A DNA stretch of 64,000 nucleotides from Blastomonas natatoria (GTDB lineage: Bacteria; Pseudomonadota; Alphaproteobacteria; Sphingomonadales; Sphingomonadaceae), in contig NZ_QJJM01000013.1 in assembly GCF_003201955.1 (NCBI RefSeq), forward strand, positions 1 to 64,000. Direction: 5' to 3'. Both the position numbers and the translations under genes were made by a program. Below, in pieces: positions 19,851 to 28,345 of this stretch (the first letter of the stretch is position 1; each line of letters begins with the position of its first letter). A model generated the notes under the pieces. It saw only the letters and a program-made list of their open reading frames with translations. It was not told the DNA's origin and did not search any database.

Positions 19851-20231
19851 CTATTGCGTCGCCACCCACCAGATCGTGCCGGAAGGATCGCGGAAGCCGC
19901 CGCGCAGGTCGTCGTCATAGGCCTTGCGTTCGGGTTCGCGCACCGCCTCGGCACCAGCGGCGAGCGCGCGGTCGTAGACCGCCTGCGCGTCGGGCACGTA
20001 CAAGTGCAGGTGCACCTCGCCCGATCGATATTCGGTCGCGCCGCCGCCGACCATGACGATGCTGTCGTCGATCCGCAGTTCGGCATGCATCAGCGATCCG
20101 TCCGGTCTGTCGAAGCGCCGCTCGACGCTTGCGCCGAACACCGTGGCGAGAAAGGCGATCAGCGCGTCCGGATCGGCACAGATCAGATAGGGGCTGAGGC
20201 TGGGATAGGAGGCGGGTTTCCAGTCGGGCAT
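19851..20231 (-). CDS. VOC-family (glyoxalase/PhnB-like) protein
   Basis: A 126-residue beta-alpha-beta-beta-beta protein: SLSPYLICADPDALIAFLATVFGA at the start, DGSLMHAELRIDDSIVMV in the middle, and GGFRDPSGTIWWVATQ at the end, the pattern of PhnB-like VOC proteins. Related members include glyoxalases, antibiotic-resistance proteins and enzymes of unknown role; substrate cannot be assigned. It stands alone, divergent from the GNAT gene at 20389. Confidence 0.8.
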   Translation of the reverse strand: MPDWKPASYPSLSPYLICADPDALIAFLATVFGASVERRFDRPDGSLMHAELRIDDSIVMVGGGATEYRSGEVHLHLYVPDAQAVYDRALAAGAEAVREPERKAYDDDLRGGFRDPSGTIWWVATQ

Positions 20232-20388
20232 GGCGAGCTCCCTTGCGTTGACGTCAGTTTACACGCCCATCGGAACGCGCACCATAGACAAGCGCGGCTG
20301 TCACCATAAAGACGCCGATGCGCGCTAGTCGGCAATCTGAGGGATGCGATGGACCTTCATCGCGCTGCCATGAGGATGTCGCAGACCG

Positions 20389-21522
20389 ATGAACAGCCTG
20401 CCGCCCGCAGCGCAGTTTTCGCCCGATGCCCTGGCGCTCCGCGATCCCGATGCGGTGCTGTTCGGGGATCGCTTGCAGGCCCTGGGCAGCCGCGCGCTCG
20501 TCGCCAATGTCGAGGCCGAGGCGTTTGTCGAACGCGCGGGCGGCCACGCGCTGCCGGTGATCGTCACCCATGGCGCGATCGGCACCAGCTATGTTGCCGC
20601 CCCGCATAGCGCCTATGCGCTCTATCCGCGCGCCGAGCTCGATCTGGTCGATCTCGGCTGGATGCGCGGGCCTGCCTCGCTCGCCATTGCGGCGGCAGAC
20701 GGCGTGCTGCGCGCGCTCGCGATCAACCGCGCGGTGCAGATCGACAACTGGCTGCTGTCGACCTGCCTGCATGGGCACTGGAAAGGCGAGGGACTGGCCG
20801 ATCTGCGGCAGCGACTGGCGGCGCGCTTTCCCGACCATTATCTGCTGATCCGCTCGGTCGACGACTGGTCGTGCCCCGAGCTGACCGCCGCACTGCGCGA
20901 CGATGGCTGGATGCTGCTGCCATGCCGCCAGATCTGGGTGACCGATGATCTTCAGCGTGACTGGGCAGTGCGCAAGAGCGTGAAGAACGACGGACGCAAG
21001 CTGGCGCAATCGGGTCTGGCGATCGAGGATGTCGCCGTGCTGGGCGATGCCGATGCTGCGCGGGTCGCCGAGCTTTATGCGATGCTCTACATCGCCAAAT
21101 ACTCCGCGCTGAACCCGCAATATAGCCCGCGCTGGATGCAGCTGGCGGTCGAATGCGGGCTTTTCCATTTGCGGGTCGCGCGGGATGCCAGCGGGCAGAT
21201 CATGGCGGCAGTGGGGATCGTCGCGCGCGGCGGCATCGCGACCAACCCCATGATGGGATACGACATGGGGCGTCCGCAGTCGGACGGCCTGTATCGCATC
21301 GCATCCTGGCTGGTCGGCGATTTCGCGCTGCGCCATGGCCTGAGGTTGCACGGATCGGCCGGCGCGGGGCATTTCAAGCAGCAGCGCGGCGCGCGCAGCG
21401 AGATCGATTACATGGCGATCCATGCCGGGCATCTCGCGATGGCGCGACGCCTGCCGTTGAAGGGCATCGCTTCGGCGCTCGAAACCCTGGCGGTGCCGCA
21501 ACTCAAGCGGCGGATGCTCTAG
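20389..21522 (+). CDS. GNAT-like acyltransferase superfamily protein
   Basis: A 377-residue protein (MNSLPPAAQFSPDALALRD). The C-terminal half looks like a GNAT/Fem-type acyltransferase fold: VRKSVKNDGRKLAQSGLAIE, FHLRVARDASGQIMAAVGIV, and IASWLVGDFALRHGLRLHGS, with a final KQQRGARSEIDYMAIH. The N-terminal part is not recognised. It starts after an unusual 157-base gap from the divergent VOC gene and ends in convergent overlap (4 bases) with the hydrolase. It is not closely similar to the GNAT protein at 10641. Function unknown. Confidence 0.65.
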   Translation: MNSLPPAAQFSPDALALRDPDAVLFGDRLQALGSRALVANVEAEAFVERAGGHALPVIVTHGAIGTSYVAAPHSAYALYPRAELDLVDLGWMRGPASLAIAAADGVLRALAINRAVQIDNWLLSTCLHGHWKGEGLADLRQRLAARFPDHYLLIRSVDDWSCPELTAALRDDGWMLLPCRQIWVTDDLQRDWAVRKSVKNDGRKLAQSGLAIEDVAVLGDADAARVAELYAMLYIAKYSALNPQYSPRWMQLAVECGLFHLRVARDASGQIMAAVGIVARGGIATNPMMGYDMGRPQSDGLYRIASWLVGDFALRHGLRLHGSAGAGHFKQQRGARSEIDYMAIHAGHLAMARRLPLKGIASALETLAVPQLKRRML

Positions 21523-22409
21523 GCGGCGAGAAAGTCTTCCATCGCCGCGATCAGCGTCTCTGGCGATTCCCAAGGGACGAAATGGCCACCGGAGGCCTTG
21601 ACCAGCGTGAGATCGGACACCAGCGTTTCGATGCCGTCGAGCAGCGAGGGTCGCAGAGCATAATCGTCCATCGCCCAGTAGAGCAAAGTCGGCTGCGTGA
21701 CCGGCGGGAAGGGGCGCGAGAGATAGGCCGGGCGTTCGACCTCTACGCCTGCCGGCGGCACGATCAGCGGACTGGCGCGGTACCAGTTCACCATCGCGGT
21801 GAACGCGCCGGGGGTCAGCCATTGCTGTAGATAGATCGCGCGCTCCTCCGGGGTGATGTGCACCGCGGCGCTGGGCTCGGCAAAGCGCGAATCGAAATAG
21901 GCGTCCCAGCCCATGGCGCGCACCTTGTCCTCGAAATCGGGCGCGCGCATCTCGGTGATGTATTGCGCGGACATGCGCTGGTCGGGATCGTCGAACAGTG
22001 CCTTCTGATAGGTGAAGGGGTGCGCGGCATTGGCCATGACGAGCCGTGTCACCCGGTCCGGATGGTTGAGCGCCGCCATCCAGGCGATCGCGCCGCCCCA
22101 GTCGTGCCCGACCAGGGTAAACGTCTCGATGCCAAGATGATCGGCCAAGGCCAGAAGATCGGCGACCATGTGCTTGGGCTGATAGTTCTCGACCCCTTCG
22201 GGCTTGGAAGAGTTGCAGAAACCGCGCTGGTCGGGTGCGATCAGCCGGTAGCGATCCTGAAAATGCCGCATGACATGGCGCCATGTCCGATGCGATTCGG
22301 GAAAGCCGTGGAGCAGGATGAGCGGCGGGGCATCTTCCGGCCCGGTGATCGCGACATCGAGCTCGACCCCGGTCGGCAGCGCGATGCGGGTAAGGGGGAA
22401 GTCGGTCAT
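21519..22409 (-). CDS. Alpha/beta hydrolase (epoxide hydrolase/haloalkane dehalogenase-like)
   Basis: A 296-residue hydrolase from the ATG at 22409 (MTDFPLTRIAL); a start at 22442 adds only a basic leader. The oxyanion segment is LHGFPESHRTWR. The nucleophile elbow VGHDWGGAIAW carries aspartate, as in soluble epoxide hydrolases and haloalkane dehalogenases, rather than serine. The catalytic histidine is in SGGHFVPWESPE near the C-terminus. Two cap-domain tyrosines would be expected for an epoxide hydrolase; the cap contains several tyrosines but the assignment is not certain. Confidence 0.85.
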   Translation of the reverse strand: MTDFPLTRIALPTGVELDVAITGPEDAPPLILLHGFPESHRTWRHVMRHFQDRYRLIAPDQRGFCNSSKPEGVENYQPKHMVADLLALADHLGIETFTLVGHDWGGAIAWMAALNHPDRVTRLVMANAAHPFTYQKALFDDPDQRMSAQYITEMRAPDFEDKVRAMGWDAYFDSRFAEPSAAVHITPEERAIYLQQWLTPGAFTAMVNWYRASPLIVPPAGVEVERPAYLSRPFPPVTQPTLLYWAMDDYALRPSLLDGIETLVSDLTLVKASGGHFVPWESPETLIAAMEDFLAA

Positions 22410-22464
22410 TCGGCGGCTCTCCGTTCTTTGGTTGCGCGCCAACCTTAAGTAATCGCTTAAACCT

Positions 22465-22547
22465 CGTCACCCCCGCGCAGGCGGGGGTCTCGCTTGTTCT
22501 CCAGCGCTTAGCAGGCAAGCGGGATTCCCGCGTTCGCGGGAATGACG
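22465..22547. repeat. Family A paired palindrome
   Basis: The arm CGTCACCCCCGCGCAGGCGG and the arm ATTCCCGCGTTCGCGGGAAT followed by GACG lie in opposite orientation around a short centre. It lies between the hydrolase start and the pirin gene stop, both on the minus strand. Confidence 0.85.
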
Positions 22548-22569
22548 CGAGATTCAAGGGAATGGCGGG

Positions 22570-23466
22570 TTACGTCCGGCCCCTGGTGAGCGGCACTTCG
22601 GGAATGGGGATGAACTCCTGTTCGTCGCCCGGCACTTTCGGAAACGCGCCCCGGTTCCAGCGCTCCGCCGCATCGCGGATGCGCTCGTTCGATGAGCCGA
22701 CGAAATTCCACCAGATATGCCGTTCCGAGGCGAAATCCGCGCCGCCGAGCAGCATCGCGCGGCCACCGCCCAGGCTTTCGAGCTTGGGCTTGGCCCCCGG
22801 CGCGATCAGATAGAGCAGATAGGGTTCGAGCGGCAGGCCATCGAGCGACGCATCGCCATCGACCAGCATTACCGCGCGCTCGTCCGCTTCGCTGTCGATG
22901 GGGAGCGAACCGCCCGCCTGCAGCACCATGTCCGCATAGATGGTCGGGCTGTGGCACGTCGTCGGCGCGGTCTCGCCCCAGAGCGAGCCCATGATCACCC
23001 TTGCACCGACCTTGCCGTCGTCGATCATCGGCAGTGCGTCGCAGCCGATATTCTCGAAGGCGGGGTCGGTGTCCTCCAGCGCATCGGGCAGCGCCAGCCA
23101 GGTCTGCATGCCAAACAGCTTCGCGCCGCTCGCCATCTCGGCTTCCGGGCTGCGCTCCGAATGGACGATGCCGCGTCCGGCGGTCATCAGGTTCACCTCG
23201 CCTGGATGGATGGTCTGGAAGGTGCCGAGCGAATCGCGATGATCGATCCCGCCGGTGAACAGATAGGTGACGGTGGCGAGGCCGATATGCGGATGCGGGC
23301 GGACGCCCAGATCGCGCCCGATATCGAGCTGTGCCGGGCCGAATTCGTCGACGAAGATGAACGGTCCCACCATCGCGCGCTTCTTCTGCGGCAGCACGCG
23401 GCGCACGGTGAAGCCGCCCAGATCATGGCTGGTCGGCAGCAGGGTGAGGGCGAGGGGGGACGTCAT
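22570..23466 (-). CDS. Pirin family protein
   Basis: A bicupin of 298 residues. The N-terminal cupin holds the metal site HPHIGLATVTYLFTGGIDH and a downstream histidine in GRGIVHSERSP, both characteristic of pirins; the second half has the pirin C-terminal domain (GSLPIDSEADERAVMLVDG). Some pirins show quercetin dioxygenase activity; the role here is unknown. Its start overlaps the bolA stop as ATGA, so the two are coupled. Confidence 0.9.
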   Translation of the reverse strand: MTSPLALTLLPTSHDLGGFTVRRVLPQKKRAMVGPFIFVDEFGPAQLDIGRDLGVRPHPHIGLATVTYLFTGGIDHRDSLGTFQTIHPGEVNLMTAGRGIVHSERSPEAEMASGAKLFGMQTWLALPDALEDTDPAFENIGCDALPMIDDGKVGARVIMGSLWGETAPTTCHSPTIYADMVLQAGGSLPIDSEADERAVMLVDGDASLDGLPLEPYLLYLIAPGAKPKLESLGGGRAMLLGGADFASERHIWWNFVGSSNERIRDAAERWNRGAFPKVPGDEQEFIPIPEVPLTRGRT

Positions 23467-23756
23467 GCCTCCCCTGGCGCCATGGCCTTGATCGCCAGGG
23501 CATGCACCTTCTGCCCCGGCAGGTCGCCCAGTGCGCGGTTGACCATGCGCTGGCGTTCGAGCCGCGATTTGCCTTCAAACGCCGCGCTCTCGATCTCGAC
23601 GGTGAAATGCGATTCGCCGCTGCCGTCATCGCCCATATGGCCCGAATGCTTGGCGCTGTCGTTGGTCACGTCGAGCCGGACGGGCGAGAGCGCCGCGATC
23701 AGCCGGGTTTCGATTTCGCTGGCCATCGGCCCCTTGGTTTTCATCGTCATGCGCAC
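23463..23756 (-). CDS. BolA family protein
   Basis: A protein of up to 97 residues with a BolA fold: IETRLIAALSPVRLDVTNDS, KHSGHMGDDGSGESHFTVEI, and RQRMVNRALGDLPGQKVHALAI. The conserved histidines near HSGHM and the C-terminal VHAL histidine fit the Fe-S/glutaredoxin-linked BolA type. The start could also be the ATG at 23750. It is coupled to pirin by an ATGA overlap and is divergent from the J-domain gene, with a gap of only about 60 bases. Confidence 0.88.
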   Translation of the reverse strand: MRMTMKTKGPMASEIETRLIAALSPVRLDVTNDSAKHSGHMGDDGSGESHFTVEIESAAFEGKSRLERQRMVNRALGDLPGQKVHALAIKAMAPGEA

Positions 23757-23816
23757 CTATATAGGCCGCTTTCCGCCCATTGGCGAGGCGGCGCACTCAG
23801 GGATTGGCAGCAGGTT

Positions 23817-24467
23817 TTGGCAGATAGCGGCAACTCGAGCCAGGATGGCGGCAGCGCGCGGCGGCGTACCCGGTTTCATGGCCGGGTCGAGGGCACGGGG
23901 CGGCGGTGCGACTGGGCGGGGTGCCAGGAAGATGGCGAATTTCGCGCCCCGCCAGCCGAAGAATCGCGCCACGGATCGCGGTTCGACGGGCCGGGTCGCT
24001 ATCGCTGGTTCTGCCTGGAGCATATTCGCGAGTTCAACGAACGCTACAATTTCTTCGCCGGGATGAGCGCGGAGGAAATCTATCAGGCGCAGCGGCCGAC
24101 AGCGGGATGGGACCGCGAGACGCGCGCCTTTGCGGCGGGTGCGGGCCAGACCCCGCGCTGGGGCGACTTTGCCGATCCGCTCGATGCCATCGGCGCGCGC
24201 TTCCGCCAGAACATGGCCGATCGTGCGCGGGCTGCGGCAGATAATGCGCGCGCGCAGCAGCGGGGCCTGTCTGCGGCAGACCAGAATGCGCTGCGGACGC
24301 TAGGGCTTGGCGCCGATGCGACGCGTGCGACGATCCGCAAGGCCTATTCGCAGCTTGTCAGGACCTATCACCCCGATCGCAATGGCGGCGACCGCAGCCA
24401 CGAGAAAGCCTTGCAGGAGGTCATTGCCGCCTATACGCACTTGCGCAAACTTGCCGCCTTCGCCTGA
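23817..24467 (+). CDS. J-domain protein
   Basis: A protein of about 216 residues. The C-terminal 60 residues form a J domain ([20 protein letters not shown] followed by YHPDRNGGD) with the HPD motif that stimulates DnaK. The N-terminal part has [18 protein letters not shown], a short cysteine-containing segment, then [19 protein letters not shown]. No ATG lies in frame between the divergent bolA gene and the conserved region, so I propose the TTG at 23817. Longer ORFs to 23502 run antisense through bolA. It lies 44 bases before cobS on the same strand and is probably in its operon. Confidence 0.78.
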   Translation: MADSGNSSQDGGSARRRTRFHGRVEGTGRRCDWAGCQEDGEFRAPPAEESRHGSRFDGPGRYRWFCLEHIREFNERYNFFAGMSAEEIYQAQRPTAGWDRETRAFAAGAGQTPRWGDFADPLDAIGARFRQNMADRARAAADNARAQQRGLSAADQNALRTLGLGADATRATIRKAYSQLVRTYHPDRNGGDRSHEKALQEVIAAYTHLRKLAAFA

Positions 24468-24511
24468 TTGGGCGGAGAGCCCTTCGACGACTCAGACCAC
24501 CGGATGAAGCC

Positions 24512-25504
24512 ATGACCGATATTTCGAACACCCAGCCCGACAGCCGCGATGGCACCCTGCTCGATGCACCCGACAAGATGGTCGATGCGCGGGAGGTCTT
24601 CGGTGTCGATATCGACATGCAGGTGCCTGCGTTCAGCGAGGCGGACGAGCGCGTCCCCGATCTCGACCCCAGCTATGTGTTCGACCCGGAAACCACGCTC
24701 GCGGTGCTGGCAGGGTTCGCGCACAATCGCCGCGTGATGGTGCAGGGCTATCACGGTACGGGCAAGTCGACGCATATCGAGCAGATTGCCGCGCGCCTGA
24801 ACTGGCCGTGCATCCGCATCAACCTCGATGCGCATATCAGCCGTATCGACCTGGTCGGCCGCGATGCCATCGTGCTGCGCGACGGCAAGCAGGTGACCGA
24901 ATTCCGCGAAGGCCTGCTGCCCTGGGCGCTGCAGACGCCGACCGCGCTGGTGTTCGACGAATATGACGCTGGCCGCCCCGACGTCATGTTCGTGATCCAG
25001 CGCGTGCTCGAGACCGAGGGCAAGCTGACGCTGCTCGACCAGAACCGCGTGATCCGCCCCAACCCCTATTTCCGCCTGTTCGCGACCGCCAACACCGTGG
25101 GCCTGGGCGATACCAGCGGCCTGTATCACGGTACGCAGCAGATCAACCAGGGCCAGATGGATCGCTGGAATATCGTGTGTACCTTGAACTATCTGCCTGC
25201 GGAGACCGAGGCCAAGGTCGTGCTCGCCAAGGTTGGCGAGACCGATCCCAAGGTGGTCAAGAACATGGTCAAGGTCGCGGACCTCACGCGCCAGGGCTTT
25301 ATCAACGGCGACATCTCGACCGTGATGAGCCCGCGCACCGTGATCAGCTGGGCACAGAATGCCGCGATCTTCCACAATATCGGCTTCGCCTTCCGCCTGT
25401 CTTTCCTCAACAAGTGCGATGAGGCCGAACGGATGCTGGTCGCGGAATATTACCAGCGCGTGTTCGGCGAGGACCTTCCGGAGAGCATCGTCGGCCGGGG
25501 ATAA
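24512..25504 (+). CDS. cobS: CobS-type AAA+ ATPase (cobaltochelatase subunit family)
   Basis: A MoxR-like AAA+ ATPase of 330 residues. The N-terminal [20 protein letters not shown] precedes Walker [11 protein letters not shown] (about 78), and Walker [13 protein letters not shown] (about 145) is followed by sensor 1 [14 protein letters not shown]. CobS with CobT assists CobN to insert cobalt into hydrogenobyrinic acid diamide. CobT lies 2.8 kb downstream, separated by an MNT/HEPN module and a PBP gene; CobN is not in the window. Some genomes keep CobS/CobT without a full B12 pathway, so the role here is inferred. Confidence 0.88.
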   Translation: MTDISNTQPDSRDGTLLDAPDKMVDAREVFGVDIDMQVPAFSEADERVPDLDPSYVFDPETTLAVLAGFAHNRRVMVQGYHGTGKSTHIEQIAARLNWPCIRINLDAHISRIDLVGRDAIVLRDGKQVTEFREGLLPWALQTPTALVFDEYDAGRPDVMFVIQRVLETEGKLTLLDQNRVIRPNPYFRLFATANTVGLGDTSGLYHGTQQINQGQMDRWNIVCTLNYLPAETEAKVVLAKVGETDPKVVKNMVKVADLTRQGFINGDISTVMSPRTVISWAQNAAIFHNIGFAFRLSFLNKCDEAERMLVAEYYQRVFGEDLPESIVGRG

Positions 25505-25518
25505 ATGACGGGGAAGCC

Positions 25519-25815
25519 ATGGACAAGGCAACAGCGATTGCACGACTGAAGGCGCATGAGGCCGAACTGCGCAACCTCGGCGTTGAGCGATTGTCACTGT
25601 TTGGTTCGACCGCGCGTGGCGAGGAAGGGCCGGACTCGGATATCGACCTCGCAGCGCGTTTCGCGCCGGAGGCCATGGTCGATGGCTTGGAGTTTGTTGC
25701 CATAAACGACCGGATAGAAGCGATTTTGCGCACCAGGGTCGACCTGGTGGCCGAGCCTTCGAGAAAGGCGCGAATGCAGCAGAATATTGATCGGGACCGT
25801 GTTCGCGTCTTCTGA
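25519..25815 (+). CDS. MNT-type nucleotidyltransferase (MntA-like antitoxin)
   Basis: A 98-residue minimal nucleotidyltransferase. The GSx10DxD motif is complete in GSTARGEEGPDSDIDL (about residues 30-45). In studied HEPN/MNT pairs such proteins act as antitoxins that AMPylate the HepT toxin. It starts 14 bases after the cobS stop and overlaps the HEPN gene downstream. The antitoxin gene looks intact while the toxin gene is frameshifted. Confidence 0.85.
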   Translation: MDKATAIARLKAHEAELRNLGVERLSLFGSTARGEEGPDSDIDLAARFAPEAMVDGLEFVAINDRIEAILRTRVDLVAEPSRKARMQQNIDRDRVRVF

Positions 25816-26145
25816 TCGCGAACAGCAGCGCCTTAGAGATATCATCGAGAATGGCGAAGCGGCGCAGGCTTACCTCGCGGACCTTACGGTGGTTGAGTTT
25901 GCGCGAAACCAGATGCTTATCGATGCTGTCGAGCGCTGCCTGCAAAGAATTACAGAAGCCGTTGTCAAGATTGGTGAGGAGCGGTTTGCCGTAGTTGCGC
26001 CAGACGTATCGTTTCATCAGATAAGGGGCTCGGCAATCGACTCAGACACGAATACGACGCCCTCGACGAGGCGGTAGTCTATAATACCGTCCACAAAAGT
26101 TTGCCTGTTCTACTCGCCCGCTGTCGCGCCGCCCTTGCTGCGTGA
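25799..26145 (+). pseudogene. HEPN-domain (DUF86/HepT-like) toxin gene with a one-base frameshift
   Basis: The first 76 codons encode a HepT-like protein (REQQRLRDIIENGEAAQAYL, IDAVERCLQRITEAVVKIGE, FHQIRG). After the G-run at 26025-26028 the frame is lost and the annotated ORF ends at 26077 with unrelated residues. In the next frame the family sequence continues exactly (GLGNRLRHEYDALDEAVVYN, then TVHKSLPVLLARCRAALAA) to a stop at 26143-26145. One extra G would restore the gene. The broken part contains the HEPN RLRHEY motif needed for RNase activity. GTG at 25799 or TTG at 25787 starts it, overlapping the antitoxin gene. A sequencing error or -1 ribosomal slippage are alternatives. Confidence 0.8.
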
Positions 26146-26189
26146 CAGTGCTCTCGCCATCACTGTCATAATTCGCTAATACACCCCCT

Positions 26190-28298
26190 GTGTTCAAGAA
26201 GATGCGATTCGGGTCGGGGCGTTTTGGGGCGGGCGGGGCGACTGCGTCTGCCGATGCGTCCTGGCCGCCGCCGGGGCTGGGCGAGGCGCGCAATCCCTGG
26301 GCCGAGCCTGCCGACTTCGCACCGATCGCGCCCGAGCCGATCAAGCCGCCGCGCACCCGCTGGTGGTGGGCCAAACGGGGGCTCGCCGCACTGGCCGTGC
26401 TGTTCCTGATCCTGCTCGCATGGCTGGCGATCACCGCGCCGCTTTCCAAGTCGCTCGAGCCGATCGCGCCGCCCGAAATAACCCTGCTTGCCGCCGACGG
26501 CTCGCCGATCGCGCGCAGCGGCGCGGTGGTGGAAGAGCCGGTGGCGGTAGACAGGCTCCCGCCGCATGTGGTCGAAGCGTTCCTCGCGATCGAGGACCGG
26601 CGCTTCTATTCGCATTGGGGCATCGATCCGCGCGGGCTGGCGCGGGCGCTCTGGGCCAACATCTCTGGCAGCAGCGTGCAGGGCGGCAGCACCATAACCC
26701 AGCAGCTCGCCAAGATCAGCTTTCTCACGCCGGAGCGCAGCCTGACGCGAAAGCTGCGCGAGATGCTGATCGCGTTCTGGCTGGAAGCCTGGCTCACCAA
26801 GGACGAAATTCTGGGCCGCTATCTGTCCAACGCCTATTTCGGCGACAATGTCTATGGACTGCGTGCTGCCTCGCTGCACTATTTCTATCGCCAGCCCGAA
26901 AAGCTGAAGCCCGAGCAGGCGATTCTGCTGGCGGGGCTGGTCCAGGCGCCGTCACGCTTTGCCCCGACGCGCAACTGGCAGGGCGCGAGCCGGCGAGCCG
27001 CAATGGTGCGCGCGGCGATGGTCGATGCGGGCTATCTGACACAGGAAGAGGCCGACGCGCTGCCGCAGCCGCGGCTTGATGTTCACGAACGGCCCAAGAT
27101 CGCCAATGGCACGTATTTTGCCGACTGGGCGATGCCGCAGGCGCGTGAACTGACCGAAATGTCGCACAGCCGCCTGACGCTGACGACGACGCTCGATGCG
27201 CGGCTGCAGCGAGCCGCAGAGCGGATTGTGGCGCGCGCAGGCCTCGGCAAGGCTCAGGTCGCGCTGGTGGCGATGCGCACCAATGGTGAGGTCGTCGCGA
27301 TGGTCGGCGGCAAGAGCCACGCGCAATCGCCGTTCAACCGCGCCACGCAGGCCAAGCGCCAGCCGGGCTCGACCTTCAAGCTGTTCGTCTGGCTCGCCGC
27401 GCTCGAAGCGGGGATGGAGCCGGATTCGGTGGTCGAGGACACGCCGATCACCACCGGAAGCTATCGCCCGCGTAACGCCGGAGACCGGTATCGCGGTGTC
27501 ATCAGCCTGGAGGAGGCGTTCGTTCATTCGAGCAATGTCGCTGCCGTCCGGCTGTTCCAGAAGGTGGGCAGCGAAAAGGTGATCAGGCAGGCGACGCAGC
27601 TTGGCCTGAAAGGGCCGTTCACCGAGGGCGACCCCAGCCTGGCGCTGGGCAGCGGCAGTGCGACGCTGTTGGAGATGACCGCCGCCTTTGCCGGGGTCGC
27701 AGGCAATCAGTGGCCGGTCGAGCCGCACGCGTTCAGGCGCGAGGAGCAAGGTTGGCTCGAATGGCTGGTCGACGGGCCGGATCGCTATTCGACCCGCGTT
27801 CACGAACAGATGCAGGACATGCTGCGTGCGGCGGTCAATCGTGGAACCGGGCGCGCCGCGAGCCTGAACATCGCGAATTTCGGCAAGACCGGCACCAGCC
27901 AGGACAATCGCGATGCGCTGTTCATCGGCTATGCCGGCGATCTGGTCGTCGGCGTGTGGATCGGCAATGACGACAACAGCCCGATGCAGGGCATTCGCGG
28001 CGGAGGCTTGCCTGCCCGAATCTGGCGGCAGTTCATGGGCGAGGCGCTTCCCGGTGCGGTTCCGGCGCGCAAGGCTGCCCCGGTTGCGCCTCCCGAAGAG
28101 ATCGATCCCGATCCGGTGATCGGCCCGCTGCTCGAGGGCGGGATAGAAGGCCAGGTCGGCGGCGCCAATGTCCGCGTGAGCCCTGAGGGGCTGACTATTT
28201 CGGGCGATGTCGGCGGTGCGCCGGTCGAGGTGATCGTTGATGGCAATGGCGCGAATGTCCAGCGCCAGCGCCCGCCGCCATCCGATCCGCCGCAATAG
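26190..28298 (+). CDS. Class A penicillin-binding protein (PBP1-type)
   Basis: Bifunctional peptidoglycan synthase of 702 residues starting at GTG 26190. One transmembrane helix (about 66-88) follows a proline-rich cytoplasmic leader. The glycosyltransferase domain has the catalytic glutamate in AIEDRRFYSHWG (about 133) and GGSTITQQLAK. The transpeptidase domain has SxxK in PGSTFKLF (about 393), SSN near 446, and FGKTGTSQD near 565. It is shorter than E. coli PBP1a/1b. It lies between the MNT/HEPN module and cobT on the same strand, 44 bases after the HEPN gene. Confidence 0.92.
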   Translation: MFKKMRFGSGRFGAGGATASADASWPPPGLGEARNPWAEPADFAPIAPEPIKPPRTRWWWAKRGLAALAVLFLILLAWLAITAPLSKSLEPIAPPEITLLAADGSPIARSGAVVEEPVAVDRLPPHVVEAFLAIEDRRFYSHWGIDPRGLARALWANISGSSVQGGSTITQQLAKISFLTPERSLTRKLREMLIAFWLEAWLTKDEILGRYLSNAYFGDNVYGLRAASLHYFYRQPEKLKPEQAILLAGLVQAPSRFAPTRNWQGASRRAAMVRAAMVDAGYLTQEEADALPQPRLDVHERPKIANGTYFADWAMPQARELTEMSHSRLTLTTTLDARLQRAAERIVARAGLGKAQVALVAMRTNGEVVAMVGGKSHAQSPFNRATQAKRQPGSTFKLFVWLAALEAGMEPDSVVEDTPITTGSYRPRNAGDRYRGVISLEEAFVHSSNVAAVRLFQKVGSEKVIRQATQLGLKGPFTEGDPSLALGSGSATLLEMTAAFAGVAGNQWPVEPHAFRREEQGWLEWLVDGPDRYSTRVHEQMQDMLRAAVNRGTGRAASLNIANFGKTGTSQDNRDALFIGYAGDLVVGVWIGNDDNSPMQGIRGGGLPARIWRQFMGEALPGAVPARKAAPVAPPEEIDPDPVIGPLLEGGIEGQVGGANVRVSPEGLTISGDVGGAPVEVIVDGNGANVQRQRPPPSDPPQ

Positions 28299-28345
28299 CT
28301 GTGCGCTTGCTTGACATCAGCGGCGCGCCCCTTCAGCGATAGCGC

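Noticed and set aside
23502-23816. Longer N-terminus of the J-domain protein
   Set aside because: It would run antisense through bolA and has no family resemblance.
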